The position numbers and the translations under genes were made by a program. Positions 1-9,095 of a DNA stretch of 64,000 nt are shown here, one piece after another (position 1 is the stretch's first letter; each line of letters begins with the position of its first letter). The notes beneath the pieces were generated by a model. It did no database searches and was not told the DNA's origin. It saw nothing but the letters and a program-made list of their open reading frames with translations. Source of the DNA: Micromonospora zamorensis (GTDB taxonomy: Bacteria > Actinomycetota > Actinomycetes > Mycobacteriales > Micromonosporaceae); the NCBI RefSeq assembly GCF_900090275.1, contig NZ_LT607755.1, positions 4,588,001 through 4,652,000 of the forward strand. The letters run 5' to 3'.

Positions 1-915
1 AACCGTGGTTACAAGACCGCCTACAAGGGCGGCTACTTCCCGGTGCCGCCGGTCGACCACTACGCCGACCTGCGCGACTCCATCGTGCGCCGCCTCGTCG
101 ACACCGGCTTCAACGTGGAGCGCTCGCACCACGAGGTGGGCACGGCCGGCCAGTCCGAGATCAACTACCGGTTCTCCACCCTGCTGCACGCCGGTGACCA
201 GCTCCAACTCTTCAAGTACATCGTGAAGAACGAGGCCTGGGCCAACGGCAAGACCGCGACGTTCATGCCCAAGCCGCTCTTCGGCGACAACGGCTCCGGC
301 ATGCACACCCACCAGAGCCTCTGGCTCAACGGTGAGCCGCTGTTCTACGACGAGACCGGCTACGCCGGCCTGTCCGACATGGCCCGCTGGTACATCGGTG
401 GTCTGCTGCACCACGCGCCGTCGCTGCTGGCCTTCACCAACCCGACGATCAACTCGTACCGTCGTCTGGTGCCGGGCTTCGAGGCGCCGGTCAACCTGGT
501 CTACTCGCAGCGCAACCGCTCGGCCTGCACCCGCATCCCGGTGACCGGCAGCAACCCGAAGGCCAAGCGCGTCGAGTTCCGCGTCCCGGACCCGTCGGCC
601 AACGTCTACCTGGCCTTCTCGGCCATGATGATGGCCGGCCTCGACGGCATCAAGAGCAAGATCGAGCCGCCGACGCCGATCGACAAGGACCTCTACGACC
701 TTCCGCCGGAGGAGTGGGGCGACGTCAAGCAGGTGCCGGGCTCGCTGTCGGCCGTGCTCGACTCGCTCGAGGCCGATCACGACTACCTGCTCGACGGCGG
801 CGTCTTCACGCCCGACCTGATCTCCACCTGGGTCGACTGGAAGCGCGCCAACGAGGTCGACCCGGTGCGCCTGCGCCCGACCCCGCACGAGTTCGCCATG
901 TACTACGACTGCTGA
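1..915 (+). CDS. glnA: Glutamine synthetase type I, C-terminal part (5' truncated by window)
   Basis: The reading frame is open from base 1, so the N-terminus lies outside the window; 304 codons are visible. GS makes glutamine from glutamate, ammonia and ATP as a cytoplasmic dodecamer. The visible part carries family motifs: GGYFPVPP at the start, the [12 protein letters not shown] metal/glutamate region, FMPKP, GSGMHTH, and the ATP-binding NRSAC segment. Near the C-terminus, [11 protein letters not shown] contains the tyrosine (codon 694-696) in the position adenylylated in type I-beta enzymes. This fits with glnE lying just downstream on the other strand. Arrangement matches glnA1/glnE of mycobacteria. 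The gene ends with TGA at 913-915. Confidence 0.97.
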   Translation, partial: NRGYKTAYKGGYFPVPPVDHYADLRDSIVRRLVDTGFNVERSHHEVGTAGQSEINYRFSTLLHAGDQLQLFKYIVKNEAWANGKTATFMPKPLFGDNGSGMHTHQSLWLNGEPLFYDETGYAGLSDMARWYIGGLLHHAPSLLAFTNPTINSYRRLVPGFEAPVNLVYSQRNRSACTRIPVTGSNPKAKRVEFRVPDPSANVYLAFSAMMMAGLDGIKSKIEPPTPIDKDLYDLPPEEWGDVKQVPGSLSAVLDSLEADHDYLLDGGVFTPDLISTWVDWKRANEVDPVRLRPTPHEFAMYYDC

Positions 916-957
916 GCAGTCTGGGCACGACGACTGCTGAGTAGTCACCGCACCACC

Positions 958-995
958 GGCCGGGCCGGCTCCGCGATCGCGGAGCCGGCCCGGCC
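958..995 (+). terminator. Terminator-like hairpin after glnA
   Basis: A perfect 38-bp palindrome centred between 976 and 977, very G+C-rich, about 42 bases after the glnA stop. There is no clear T-run, as is usual in actinobacteria. It sits between convergent genes and could stop transcription from either side. Confidence 0.7.
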
Positions 996-1104
996 CCGTT
1001 ACGCGCCCACCCCCGCACCCCGCAGGCCCCCGCGCCCCACGTCCCACAGGCCCCGCGCCCCACGTCCAACAGGCCCCGCGCCCCACGTCCCACAGGCCCC
1101 GCGT

Positions 1105-1199
<95 letters not shown>

Positions 1200-1232
1200 C
1201 CGGATCTTGGACTGGGCCGGGACGGGGATCGC

Positions 1233-1293
1233 GCTCGATCATGGTTGTAGTGGCCACCAGGGCGGCTCGAAGCCCCTATATCCATGATCGAGC
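1233..1293. repeat. 12-bp-armed dyad GCTCGATCATGG
   Basis: Arms at 1233-1244 and 1282-1293 are perfect reverse complements, separated by 37 bases. The core GATCATG is shared with the next dyad. Function unknown. Confidence 0.6.
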
Positions 1294-1314
1294 ACGATCT
1301 TGGCCGCCCAGACA

Positions 1315-1377
1315 CGTCGATCATGATCTTGGCCGGGCGTTCCGTCCGAATTGTCCCCGCCAACCTCATGATCGACG
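1315..1377. repeat. Dyad CGTCGATCATGA overlapping a stop codon
   Basis: Arms 1315-1326 and 1366-1377 are perfect reverse complements. The right arm contains the TGA stop (1366-1368, minus strand) of the upstream glycosyltransferase gene, so the repeat forms the gene's end. Confidence 0.6.
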
Positions 1378-2997
1378 GGTTGGACCCGGGCGGTGGGTGG
1401 TGCGCGGGAGGACGATCACGGTCAGGGTCAGGAGCAGGGCGGTCATCGCCAGGGCGCCGGGTGCCTTGGTGAAGCGGGCCAGGTTCGTGCCGTCGGGCAG
1501 GGCCAGGAAGGCCGCCACCGCCACTGGCAGCACAAACCACGTCGTTCGGGCGGCGGTGAGTGCGAGCAGCGCCAACGGCCAGGTCGCGTACCAGGGGTGG
1601 AAGACCGGGGACAGGACGACGGTGGCGACCAGCGCCAACGCGGCGCCGTGCAGCACCACCCGAGGGCGCGCAACCTCGACCCGCGCCACATCGACCCGTG
1701 CGCCCTCGACCCGCGCCCCATCCACCCGCGCGCCCTCGACCCGCGCCCCATCGACCCGCGCCCCATCCATCCGCGCGCCCTCGACCCGTGCCACCCGCCG
1801 GGCATCGCTGAAGCCGCGCAGTGCCCGCCAGGCCCGCCACCAGAGCACCACCAGCACCCCGGCCAGCAGCAGCAGGGCGACTGCCCGGACCACCGGCACC
1901 GCCTGCGGGTCCCGGCCGACCAGCGCACCGGCGTAGTCCACCACGAACCCGACGGCGGTGGGTGGTGACGTCCACTGTTCCGAGTCGCCGCTGTGGGTCA
2001 GCCCGCCCACCCAGCCGAACCCGAGCCCGGACACCGCCGAGGTGACCAGCACCGCTCCGAGCAGCCCACCGACCAGCCAGCCGCCGTCGCGCAGCAATGC
2101 CCGTACGGTGTGACGACCACGGACTGCGGCCAGTGCGGCGAACGGCACCACCACGACCGCGCTGGCCTTCACCGTCACCGCCAACCCGAGCAGCGCCCCG
2201 GCCAGGAGCAGTGCCGCAGGCCAACCCGGTCGCCGGATCGCCACCAGCAGCCCACACAGCAACAGGCCCAGCATCACGGCGTCGTTGTGCGCGCCGGCAA
2301 TGAGGTGCACCCCGACCAGCGGGGCGGCCAACGCCAGCCACGCGGCCCGCCGGGTCGGCACCCCGGCTGCCCGTGCCAGGCCGGGCAGGCAGATCGCGGC
2401 CAGCACCAGCCCCGCCACGGCGATCACCCGCAGCAGCACCACAGTGCCGGTGAGCCCGCCGCCGAGCGTGACCGCGAGTGCCGCGAGTAGGACGAAGACC
2501 GGCCCGTACGGTGCCGGAGTGTCCCGCCAGATCGGTGCAACCGTGTCCAGCCACGGGCAGCCCGCCGCCGCCACCCCCACCGCGTACGGGTCGACGCCGT
2601 GCGCGTACGTCCAGCCCTGGCAGGCGTACGAGTAGACGTCCCGGCTGCCCAGCGGTGGCGCGACGAGTAGCGGCAGCGCCCACACCCCGGCCGTGACGTA
2701 CGCCCAACGGGTCGACGGCACACCCTCGCGCAGCGACCACCAGGCACCGACCAGCAGCGCGGTGCCGACCAGCCAGCAGATCAGCGTCGCCGGGCCGTCC
2801 GGGGTTCGCCAGATCGACGCCGGTGTCGCGCCGAGCGGGGCGTCGGGCAGCGCCCCGCCGAGGTAGCCGGCCACGGTCAGCAGGACCGCGCCGGCCAGGC
2901 CCGCGTACCGGGCGAGGCGTGCCGACAGAGGCCCAGGCGGCGACGGAACACGCGAGGGCGGAACAGGCGGCGGAACAGGCGCGCCGGAAGCGGTCAC
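1366..2997 (-). CDS. MptB-like polyprenol-phosphomannose-dependent mannosyltransferase (GT-C, paralogue B)
   Basis: A 543-aa multi-membrane protein (about 11-13 hydrophobic segments). It resembles MptB-type GT-C enzymes that move sugars from polyprenyl-phosphate to lipoglycans outside the membrane. It shares FGSRDVY-type (here LGSRDVYSYACQG), CPWLD, IWRDTPAPYGP, TSPPTAVG and HPWY-region motifs with the gene directly upstream, so the two are tandem paralogues. The GTG start at 2997 was chosen because GGGAAGG lies 7 bases upstream and it begins 14 bases after the previous stop. Between two late membrane segments is a run of eight 5-residue repeats (R-V-E/D-G-A) encoded by 15-bp repeats, absent from the paralogue. 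The exact sugar acceptor is unknown. Confidence 0.8.
   Translation of the reverse strand: MTASGAPVPPPVPPSRVPSPPGPLSARLARYAGLAGAVLLTVAGYLGGALPDAPLGATPASIWRTPDGPATLICWLVGTALLVGAWWSLREGVPSTRWAYVTAGVWALPLLVAPPLGSRDVYSYACQGWTYAHGVDPYAVGVAAAGCPWLDTVAPIWRDTPAPYGPVFVLLAALAVTLGGGLTGTVVLLRVIAVAGLVLAAICLPGLARAAGVPTRRAAWLALAAPLVGVHLIAGAHNDAVMLGLLLCGLLVAIRRPGWPAALLLAGALLGLAVTVKASAVVVVPFAALAAVRGRHTVRALLRDGGWLVGGLLGAVLVTSAVSGLGFGWVGGLTHSGDSEQWTSPPTAVGFVVDYAGALVGRDPQAVPVVRAVALLLLAGVLVVLWWRAWRALRGFSDARRVARVEGARMDGARVDGARVEGARVDGARVEGARVDVARVEVARPRVVLHGAALALVATVVLSPVFHPWYATWPLALLALTAARTTWFVLPVAVAAFLALPDGTNLARFTKAPGALAMTALLLTLTVIVLPRTTHRPGPTRRS
1674..1793 (-). repeat. Eight in-frame 15-bp tandem repeats
   Basis: Eight consecutive 15-base units from 1674 to 1793 differ at only a few positions (alternating CCTCGACCCGCGCCC and CATCGACCCGCGCCC types). 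On the minus strand they encode R-V/M-E/D-G/V-A pentapeptides, a charged linker at about residues 402-441 of the glycosyltransferase. A length-variable minisatellite is likely. Confidence 0.85.
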
Positions 2998-3011
2998 CGG
3001 CGCACCTTCCC

Positions 3012-4421
3012 TCAGTCGGCGGCGACCGGCTGACGGGCCGCCCGAGCCGACCGTACCAACCGGACGACCACCACGATCACCAACAGCGTCATCAGCGGCG
3101 CCCCGACCGTCTTGGTGAACCGGGGCAGCCCGGTGCCGTCCGGCAGCACCAGGAACGACGCGACGAGGGCGACCACTGTGAACCAGCCGGTACTGCGGGC
3201 GGTGGCGGCCAGCACGAACAACGGCCACGTCCAGTACCAGGGGTGCACCACTGGAGAGAGCGCGACGGTGACGGCGAGCGCGAGGCCGGCGTAGTACAGG
3301 GGGTCGCGGGTGCGGGCCCGCCACCAGAGCCAGACGAGGAGGACGGCCAGGACCACCACGGCTATCCCGCGTGTCACCGGCAACGCGTCGATGTGAGCGC
3401 CGAACAGCGCGGCGACGTAACCGACGGTCTGACCGACGGCGGTCGGCGGGGACGTCCAGGCGACGGCGGCGCCGCCCCCGGACAGCCCGCCGACCCAGCC
3501 GAAGTCCAGTCCGCCGGCGATTGTCACTCCCAGCACGGCGGCGACCGTGCCGCCGACCACCCAGCCGCCGTCGCGGATCAGCGTCCGGAGCCGGTACGGG
3601 CCGGCGGTGGCCGCCAGCGCGGCGAACGGGACCACCACCACGGCGGTGACCTTGATCGACACGGCGACTCCGAGGAGCAGCCCGCCGACCAGCAGCATGC
3701 CGCGTCGGCGCGGGTGTGCGGCCACCACGGCCAGCCCGCCCACCAGCGCGGCGAGCATCAGTATGTCGTTGTGTGGACCACCGATGAGGTGCGCGGCGAC
3801 CAGCGGGGAGCCCAGCGCCAGCCAGACCGCCCGCTTGGCCGGCACCCCGGCCCGGCGCGCCAGCACCGGCAGCGCCCACGCGCTCAACACCACGCCGAGC
3901 AGCGCCAGCGCCCGGAACAGCACGATGCTGGCGGTCAGCGAGCCGGCGACCTTGACCACCGCAGCCGCGACGAGCACGAAGAGCGGCCCGTACGGCGCGG
4001 GGGTGTCCCGCCAGATGTAGGAGACCGAGTCCAGCCAGGGGCAGGGCAGCGCGGAGACGCCCTGCTCGTACGGGCTGATGCCACCGGCGAAGCTGGCGCC
4101 CTGACACGCGTACGCGTACACGTCGCGGCTGCCGAAGGGCGGCGCGACCAGCAGCGGCAGCAGCCACAGCCCCACGGTGAGCAGCGCCCAGCGAGTCGAC
4201 GGGCCGCCGTCGCGCAGCGCCCACCAGGCGTACGCCATCAGGCCGGTGCCGACCGCCCAGGCGGCCAGGATCAGCGGGCCGTTGGTGCCCTGCCAGATGC
4301 TGACCGGGGTGCTGCGCAGGGGGCCGCTGGGAAACGCGCCGCCGAGGAACGCGGACAGCGCGAGCAGCATCGAGCCGGCCAGGCCGGTCCAGCGCGCGAG
4401 GTGGGGAGGCACGCCCGACAT
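3012..4421 (-). CDS. MptB-like polyprenol-phosphomannose-dependent mannosyltransferase (GT-C, paralogue A)
   Basis: A 469-aa polytopic membrane protein, first of the tandem pair. Motifs include PPFGSRDVYAYACQG, CPWLDSV, IWRDTPAPYGP, IRDGGW, TSPPTAVG and a late HPWYWTWP. This is the pattern of MptB-type alpha-1,6-mannosyltransferases of actinobacteria (GT-C fold, extracytoplasmic active site using lipid-linked sugar). The ATG at 4421 is the first start after the upstream stop (38-bp gap); no strong ribosome binding site is visible, so coupling to the upstream gene is plausible. It sits in the glnE operon. It lacks the pentapeptide linker of its paralogue. Confidence 0.8.
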   Translation of the reverse strand: MSGVPPHLARWTGLAGSMLLALSAFLGGAFPSGPLRSTPVSIWQGTNGPLILAAWAVGTGLMAYAWWALRDGGPSTRWALLTVGLWLLPLLVAPPFGSRDVYAYACQGASFAGGISPYEQGVSALPCPWLDSVSYIWRDTPAPYGPLFVLVAAAVVKVAGSLTASIVLFRALALLGVVLSAWALPVLARRAGVPAKRAVWLALGSPLVAAHLIGGPHNDILMLAALVGGLAVVAAHPRRRGMLLVGGLLLGVAVSIKVTAVVVVPFAALAATAGPYRLRTLIRDGGWVVGGTVAAVLGVTIAGGLDFGWVGGLSGGGAAVAWTSPPTAVGQTVGYVAALFGAHIDALPVTRGIAVVVLAVLLVWLWWRARTRDPLYYAGLALAVTVALSPVVHPWYWTWPLFVLAATARSTGWFTVVALVASFLVLPDGTGLPRFTKTVGAPLMTLLVIVVVVRLVRSARAARQPVAAD

Positions 4422-4459
4422 GCTGCCAGCACGCCGGTGGGTGACCGACGGCAGGACCG

Positions 4460-6082
4460 TCAGCAGTGGTTGGCCGGTGCCAGGCTGCTGGAGATCGAGT
4501 AGTCGCCGGCCGCGCGTACCCGCACCTCGGTCCACCCGTCCGCGCCGGGTCGCAGGCAGCCGTCCGGGCCATCGAGCGACAGCCACCGTGACCACCGCAC
4601 CTTGACCGGCACGTCGCCGGGCGTGGCCGTCAGCCGGACCGCGCCCCGGTCGGCGGTGACGAGCCGGCCGGGGGCTCCGACCAGCGGCGTCGGATCGACC
4701 ACCTCGTACAGGTGCCAGGTCGGATCGCGCCAGACCTCCCGCAGGTACGGCAGGTCGCCGCGGATCAACGCGGCCTCGTCGCGGCCCCACCGGTCGGCGG
4801 GAGCGTCCGGAGCGACCACCACGTAGGTGACCGCCTTGTCGCGGAGCCACTGCTCGTAGGTCTGGGCGCTCAGGGTGCCGTCGTAGAACAGCGCGTTGCG
4901 GTCGCTGTCGACCTGGCGCTCCCAGCCACGGGCCAGCGGCACGGTCGGTGGCAGGTACGCGGACTCCCAGTGGTCGCGCAGCGGCACCACCTCGACCCGC
5001 CCGACGGGCTGCCGTCGGTCGAGTTCCGCGACGAGCGGGCGGTAGAAGGCCGGGGCGCTCTCGGCGGCGCCGGCCCGGGTGACGTCACTCAGCATCACCG
5101 GGGACTGCCACCAGACCGTCGCGGCGAGCAGCCCGGCAAGCCACGGGCCGGGCAGCGGCGCGTACCCGGCCAGCACGGGCAGCGCGAAGAGCAGCGGCAG
5201 GCGCAGCGCGTTGGATCCGATCGGGCTGGGCACGTAGTACGCGCCGACCAGGAGCAGCACGGTGAGCAGCGCGCCGACGCGCAGCACCCGGCGACGACGC
5301 GGCAGCACGACCGCCACCAGCACCGCGAGCGCGACGTTGATCCGCATCGACTCGGCCGAGTACGGCTGGGTGCCCCCGTTGCCGAAGAGCAACGCGATCG
5401 GCGCCAGGGTGACGGCGGGCGCCACGGCCAGCACGAGCCCCTCCGCCAGTGGTCGCTCCGAGCGCCACCCACCGGGCAGTGCACGGCCGGGCCCGTCGCC
5501 TCGGCGCAGGGCGGCCAGCAGCAGCGCCGCGCCGGCCAGACCGGTGAACAGGCCGGCGACCGGGCTCGCCGCCGTCGCCAGGGCGGCGCAACCGGCGGCG
5601 AGTGCCAGGCGAACCGGGCGTGGCGGGCGTTCCGCGCTGACCGCGCAGAGCGCCAGCAGCCCGAACGCCAGCCCGACGGCGAAGGTGACCCGACCGCTCG
5701 CCAGGTTGCCGACGAGGACCACGGCACCGAGGACGCCGGCCAGCAACGACCGGCGGGCCCGGCCCCGGACGAACAGCCAGCCCAGCGCCGCCGCGCCGAG
5801 CACGGCGGCGACGGCCCCCAGCGGACGCATCCCGATCAGCGCGCCCAACCTGGCCGTGAACAGGCTGTAGCCGTACTGGTTGACGCCGCCGTACCAGCCG
5901 AGGTCGATCGGCGCGGCACCGTACCGGTCGGCGAACTCGGCGCGGGCCACCTGGGCCGCGAGGTCCGTGCCCATCCGCGGCGCGAGCAGGAACGCGGCGG
6001 CGAGCACGACCGCGGCCCCGGTCGCCGCCGCCCAGACCACCTGCGGGGACCGCGTGGCCGGGCGGGTCGACGCGTCAGGCAT
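4460..6082 (-). CDS. Multi-membrane protein with C-terminal extracytoplasmic domain, function unknown
   Basis: 540 aa. About ten to twelve hydrophobic segments fill residues 15-330. A soluble C-terminal part of about 200 residues follows, with WYGGVNQYGY and CLRPGADG-type sequences around it. The architecture resembles GT-C-like or PTPS-related membrane proteins of actinobacteria, and its place before two MptB-like glycosyltransferases suggests a cell-envelope sugar role, but no catalytic motif is recognised with certainty. The ATG at 6082 overlaps the end of glnE by 8 bases, so the two are translationally coupled. Confidence 0.75.
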   Translation of the reverse strand: MPDASTRPATRSPQVVWAAATGAAVVLAAAFLLAPRMGTDLAAQVARAEFADRYGAAPIDLGWYGGVNQYGYSLFTARLGALIGMRPLGAVAAVLGAAALGWLFVRGRARRSLLAGVLGAVVLVGNLASGRVTFAVGLAFGLLALCAVSAERPPRPVRLALAAGCAALATAASPVAGLFTGLAGAALLLAALRRGDGPGRALPGGWRSERPLAEGLVLAVAPAVTLAPIALLFGNGGTQPYSAESMRINVALAVLVAVVLPRRRRVLRVGALLTVLLLVGAYYVPSPIGSNALRLPLLFALPVLAGYAPLPGPWLAGLLAATVWWQSPVMLSDVTRAGAAESAPAFYRPLVAELDRRQPVGRVEVVPLRDHWESAYLPPTVPLARGWERQVDSDRNALFYDGTLSAQTYEQWLRDKAVTYVVVAPDAPADRWGRDEAALIRGDLPYLREVWRDPTWHLYEVVDPTPLVGAPGRLVTADRGAVRLTATPGDVPVKVRWSRWLSLDGPDGCLRPGADGWTEVRVRAAGDYSISSSLAPANHC

Positions 6083-9000
6083 TCAGGACCCGTTCCGTCG
6101 CGGCACGGGAGCGGCGGCCGACGCGCAGGTACTCGTCGAGGAACTCCCCCGGGTCGTCCCGCCCGAGGAGTCGGACCACGCCGGCCAACTCCACCCCGTG
6201 CCGGGGCAACTGGTCGCCGGCCCGGCCCCGGACCAGCATCAACGCGTTGCGGACCTGCGCGGCCAGGGACCACCCGGCGGCCATCTCCGCGGCGTCCGTC
6301 GGGTCGATCAGGCCGGCCCGCTCGGCGGCCGCGAGGGCATCGAGGGTACGCGTGCCGCGCAGCGACGGGACCCTGCCCGCGTGCCGGAGCTGGACGAGTT
6401 GCACGGCCCACTCCACGTCTGCCAGCCCGCCGCGCCCCAGCTTGGTGTGGGTGGCCGGGTCGGCGCCCCGGGGCAGCCGCTCGGTCTCCACCCGGGCCTT
6501 GATCCGCCGGATCTCGACGACCTGCTCGCGGGTCAGCCCCTCGGCCGGGTAACGCACCGGGTCGATCATCGCCTCGAACTCGGCGCCCAGCTCGGCGTCG
6601 CCGCAGACGAACCGGGCGCGCAGCAGGGCCTGTGCCTCCCACACCCGCGACCAGCGGGCGTAGTACGCCGCGTACGCGGCGAGGCTGCGGACCAGCGGAC
6701 CCTGCCGGCCCTCCGGGCGCAGGTCGGCGTCGACGCCCAGCGGCGGGTCGGGGGCGGGCACGCCGAGCAGTCGGCGCAGCTCCTCGGCGATCGCGTGGGC
6801 GGCGGCGCTGGCGGCGCTCTCGCTGGACCCGGCGGGTGGGTCGTAGACGAAGAGCACGTCGGCGTCGGAGAGGTAGTTCGACTCGTACCCGCCGAGCCGT
6901 CCCATGCCGATCACCGCGAACCGCAGCCCTTCCGGGGCCGGCTGGCTGGCCTGGGCGGCGCGCAGTGCGGCGGCCAAGGTGGCGTCGGTGACGTCGGCGA
7001 GGGCCGTGCCGACCTGGGTGATGTCGGCCAGCCCCGGTGCCGGCCGGTTCGCGCCGTCCGGTCGGGTGGGTGTGGGTGCGAGCGCGCCCGCCCGGCAGAG
7101 CACGTCGGCGCAGGCCACCCGGACCAGCTCCCGGCGCCGCAGTGCGCGTACCGCGCGGGTGGCCTCGACCGGGTCGGCGTGCCGGGCCGCTGCGGCGAGG
7201 AACCCCTCCCGGAGCACCTCGCGGGAGCGGGGCGCCAGCTCGTTCTCCTCGGCCAGCAGCCGCAGTGCCTCCGGGTCGCGGGCGAGCAGGTCGGCGACGT
7301 ACCGGGACAGGGCCAGGACCCGGGCCAGCCGACGGGCGACCGGGCCACCGTCGCGCAGCAGCCGCAGATACCAGGGGGTGCTGCCCAGCTTGTCGGAGAC
7401 CTTCCGGTAGTTGAGCAGCCCCCGGTCCGGTTCCGGCGCGTCCGCGAACTCGCTGAGCAGCACCGGCAGCAGGGTCCGCTGGATGGCCGCCGTGCGGCTC
7501 ACCCCGCCGGTGAGCGCCTGGAGGTGCCGCAGCGCCCCGGCCGGGTCGGCGAACCCGAGGATCTCCAGCCGGTGCCTGGCCGCCTCCGGGGTGAGGCGCA
7601 GCCCGTCGGCCGGCACCCGGGCCACCGACTCCAGCAGCGGCCGGTAGAGCAGCTTGGCGTGCAGCCGGCGTACCTCGGTGGCGTGGGTGACCCACTCGGC
7701 CCGGAAGCTCTCCACGGCGCTGCGCCCCGGCGCCGCCGTGAAACCCAGCGCGGCGGCGAGCCACCGCAGCGCGCCCGGCTCGGTGGGAACGGTGTGCGTA
7801 CGACGCAGGCCCTGTAGTTGCAGCCGGTGCTCGACGCTGCGCAGGAAACGGTAACCGCGCAGCAGCGCCTCGCCGTCGGCCCGGCCGACGTAGCCACCGG
7901 CGACCAGCGCGCGCAGCGCCGGGATGGTGCCCGGCGCCCGCAGCGTCTCGTCCCCGCGACCGTGTACGAGTTGCAGCAACTGGACGGCGAACTCGATGTC
8001 GCGCAGCCCGCCGGGGCCGCGCTTGATCTCGCGCTCCAATTCCTTCGGCGGGATGTGGTCGATGATCCTGCGCCGCATGGCGCGGACGTCCTCGACCGCC
8101 TCGGGTCGCTCGGCCGCCCGCCAGACCAGCGGCGCGAGCTGGTCGATCCACTCCTGGGCCAGCGGGAGGTCACCTGCGGCCGGGCGGGCCTTGAGCAGCG
8201 CCTGGAACTCCCAGGTGCGCGCCCACCGCTGGTAGTAGGCCAGGTGGCTGGCGAGGGTCCGCACCAGCGGGCCCCGGTTGCCCTCTGGGCGCAGGGCGGC
8301 GTCCACCGGCCAGGCGACCAGCCCGCAGATGTGGATCAGCCGGGTCGCCACCAGGGTCGCGGCGGCCAGGTCGGCGTCCTCGGCGGCCACGAAGATGACG
8401 TCCACGTCGGAGACGTAGTTCAGCTCGCCGCCGCCGCACTTGCCCATCGCCACCACCGCGAGCCGAGGCCGCTCGGTGCCCTCCGCCAGTTCCGCGACGG
8501 CCACCTCGTAGGCGGCGGCCAACGTCGCGTCGGCCAACGCGGAGAGCGCGGCCATCGTCTGCTCCAGACCGCGCCCGCCGGTCAGGTCGGCCGCCGCGAT
8601 CCGCAGCAGCGCCAACCGGTACGCGGTCCGCAGCACCGCCACCGGGTTGCCACCGGCGGCCGGCTCCAACCGCCCCTCGGCGATCGGCGCGAGCCCGTCC
8701 GGGGCGGTCCGCAGTGCCGTGCAGTGGTCGGGATGGGCCACCAGGTGATCGCCGAGCGCCGACGAGGCACCCAGCACCGCGATCAGCCGCCGCCGCAGCC
8801 CCGGGTCGGCGTGCAGCTCCGCGAGCAGCGGCGAGTCGACGGCGCCGTCGGTCGTGCGGCGTTCGGCCTCGACGATGCGGTGCAGTTGGCGCAGCGCCAG
8901 GTCCGGGTCGGCGGCCCGGGACATCGCGGCGAGCAGCTCACCGGCCGGCTCGTCGGCCGGCTCCTGCTCCTCCAGCCGCCACAGCCGCAGCCCGTCCGGG

Positions 9001-9095
9001 CCGAGCAGGTCGGCGGCACGGGCGCCGCCGTCGCCCTCGGCGGTGCCGAAGCCGTACCGGGCGAGCCGGCCCGTTGCCCTGGTCGGCCGGCTCAT
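6075..9095 (-). CDS. glnE: Bifunctional glutamine synthetase adenylyltransferase / adenylyl-removing enzyme
   Basis: 1006 aa, the normal size. It attaches and removes AMP on the GS tyrosine, tuning GlnA activity to nitrogen supply. Two nucleotidyltransferase domains are visible. The N-terminal, adenylyl-removing half has GKCGGGELNYVSDVDVIFV (about residues 218-236). The C-terminal, adenylylating half has GMGRLGGYESNYLSDADV (about 730-747). Each carries the DxD metal pair. It starts with ATG at 9095, overlapping the stop of the upstream amidotransferase by one base (TGATG), and its end overlaps the next gene by 8. It lies convergent to its substrate gene glnA, as in mycobacteria. Confidence 0.97.
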   Translation of the reverse strand: MSRPTRATGRLARYGFGTAEGDGGARAADLLGPDGLRLWRLEEQEPADEPAGELLAAMSRAADPDLALRQLHRIVEAERRTTDGAVDSPLLAELHADPGLRRRLIAVLGASSALGDHLVAHPDHCTALRTAPDGLAPIAEGRLEPAAGGNPVAVLRTAYRLALLRIAAADLTGGRGLEQTMAALSALADATLAAAYEVAVAELAEGTERPRLAVVAMGKCGGGELNYVSDVDVIFVAAEDADLAAATLVATRLIHICGLVAWPVDAALRPEGNRGPLVRTLASHLAYYQRWARTWEFQALLKARPAAGDLPLAQEWIDQLAPLVWRAAERPEAVEDVRAMRRRIIDHIPPKELEREIKRGPGGLRDIEFAVQLLQLVHGRGDETLRAPGTIPALRALVAGGYVGRADGEALLRGYRFLRSVEHRLQLQGLRRTHTVPTEPGALRWLAAALGFTAAPGRSAVESFRAEWVTHATEVRRLHAKLLYRPLLESVARVPADGLRLTPEAARHRLEILGFADPAGALRHLQALTGGVSRTAAIQRTLLPVLLSEFADAPEPDRGLLNYRKVSDKLGSTPWYLRLLRDGGPVARRLARVLALSRYVADLLARDPEALRLLAEENELAPRSREVLREGFLAAAARHADPVEATRAVRALRRRELVRVACADVLCRAGALAPTPTRPDGANRPAPGLADITQVGTALADVTDATLAAALRAAQASQPAPEGLRFAVIGMGRLGGYESNYLSDADVLFVYDPPAGSSESAASAAAHAIAEELRRLLGVPAPDPPLGVDADLRPEGRQGPLVRSLAAYAAYYARWSRVWEAQALLRARFVCGDAELGAEFEAMIDPVRYPAEGLTREQVVEIRRIKARVETERLPRGADPATHTKLGRGGLADVEWAVQLVQLRHAGRVPSLRGTRTLDALAAAERAGLIDPTDAAEMAAGWSLAAQVRNALMLVRGRAGDQLPRHGVELAGVVRLLGRDDPGEFLDEYLRVGRRSRAATERVLNA

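Noticed and set aside
1674..1793. Short regular repeats that could suggest a CRISPR array
   Set aside because: Units are 15 bp with no spacers, are in frame and encode a pentapeptide linker.
1366..4572. One 1068-codon minus-strand frame covering two genes
   Set aside because: Only its last 543 codons are a real gene; the earlier part is out of frame with the real upstream glycosyltransferase, whose motifs are in another frame.
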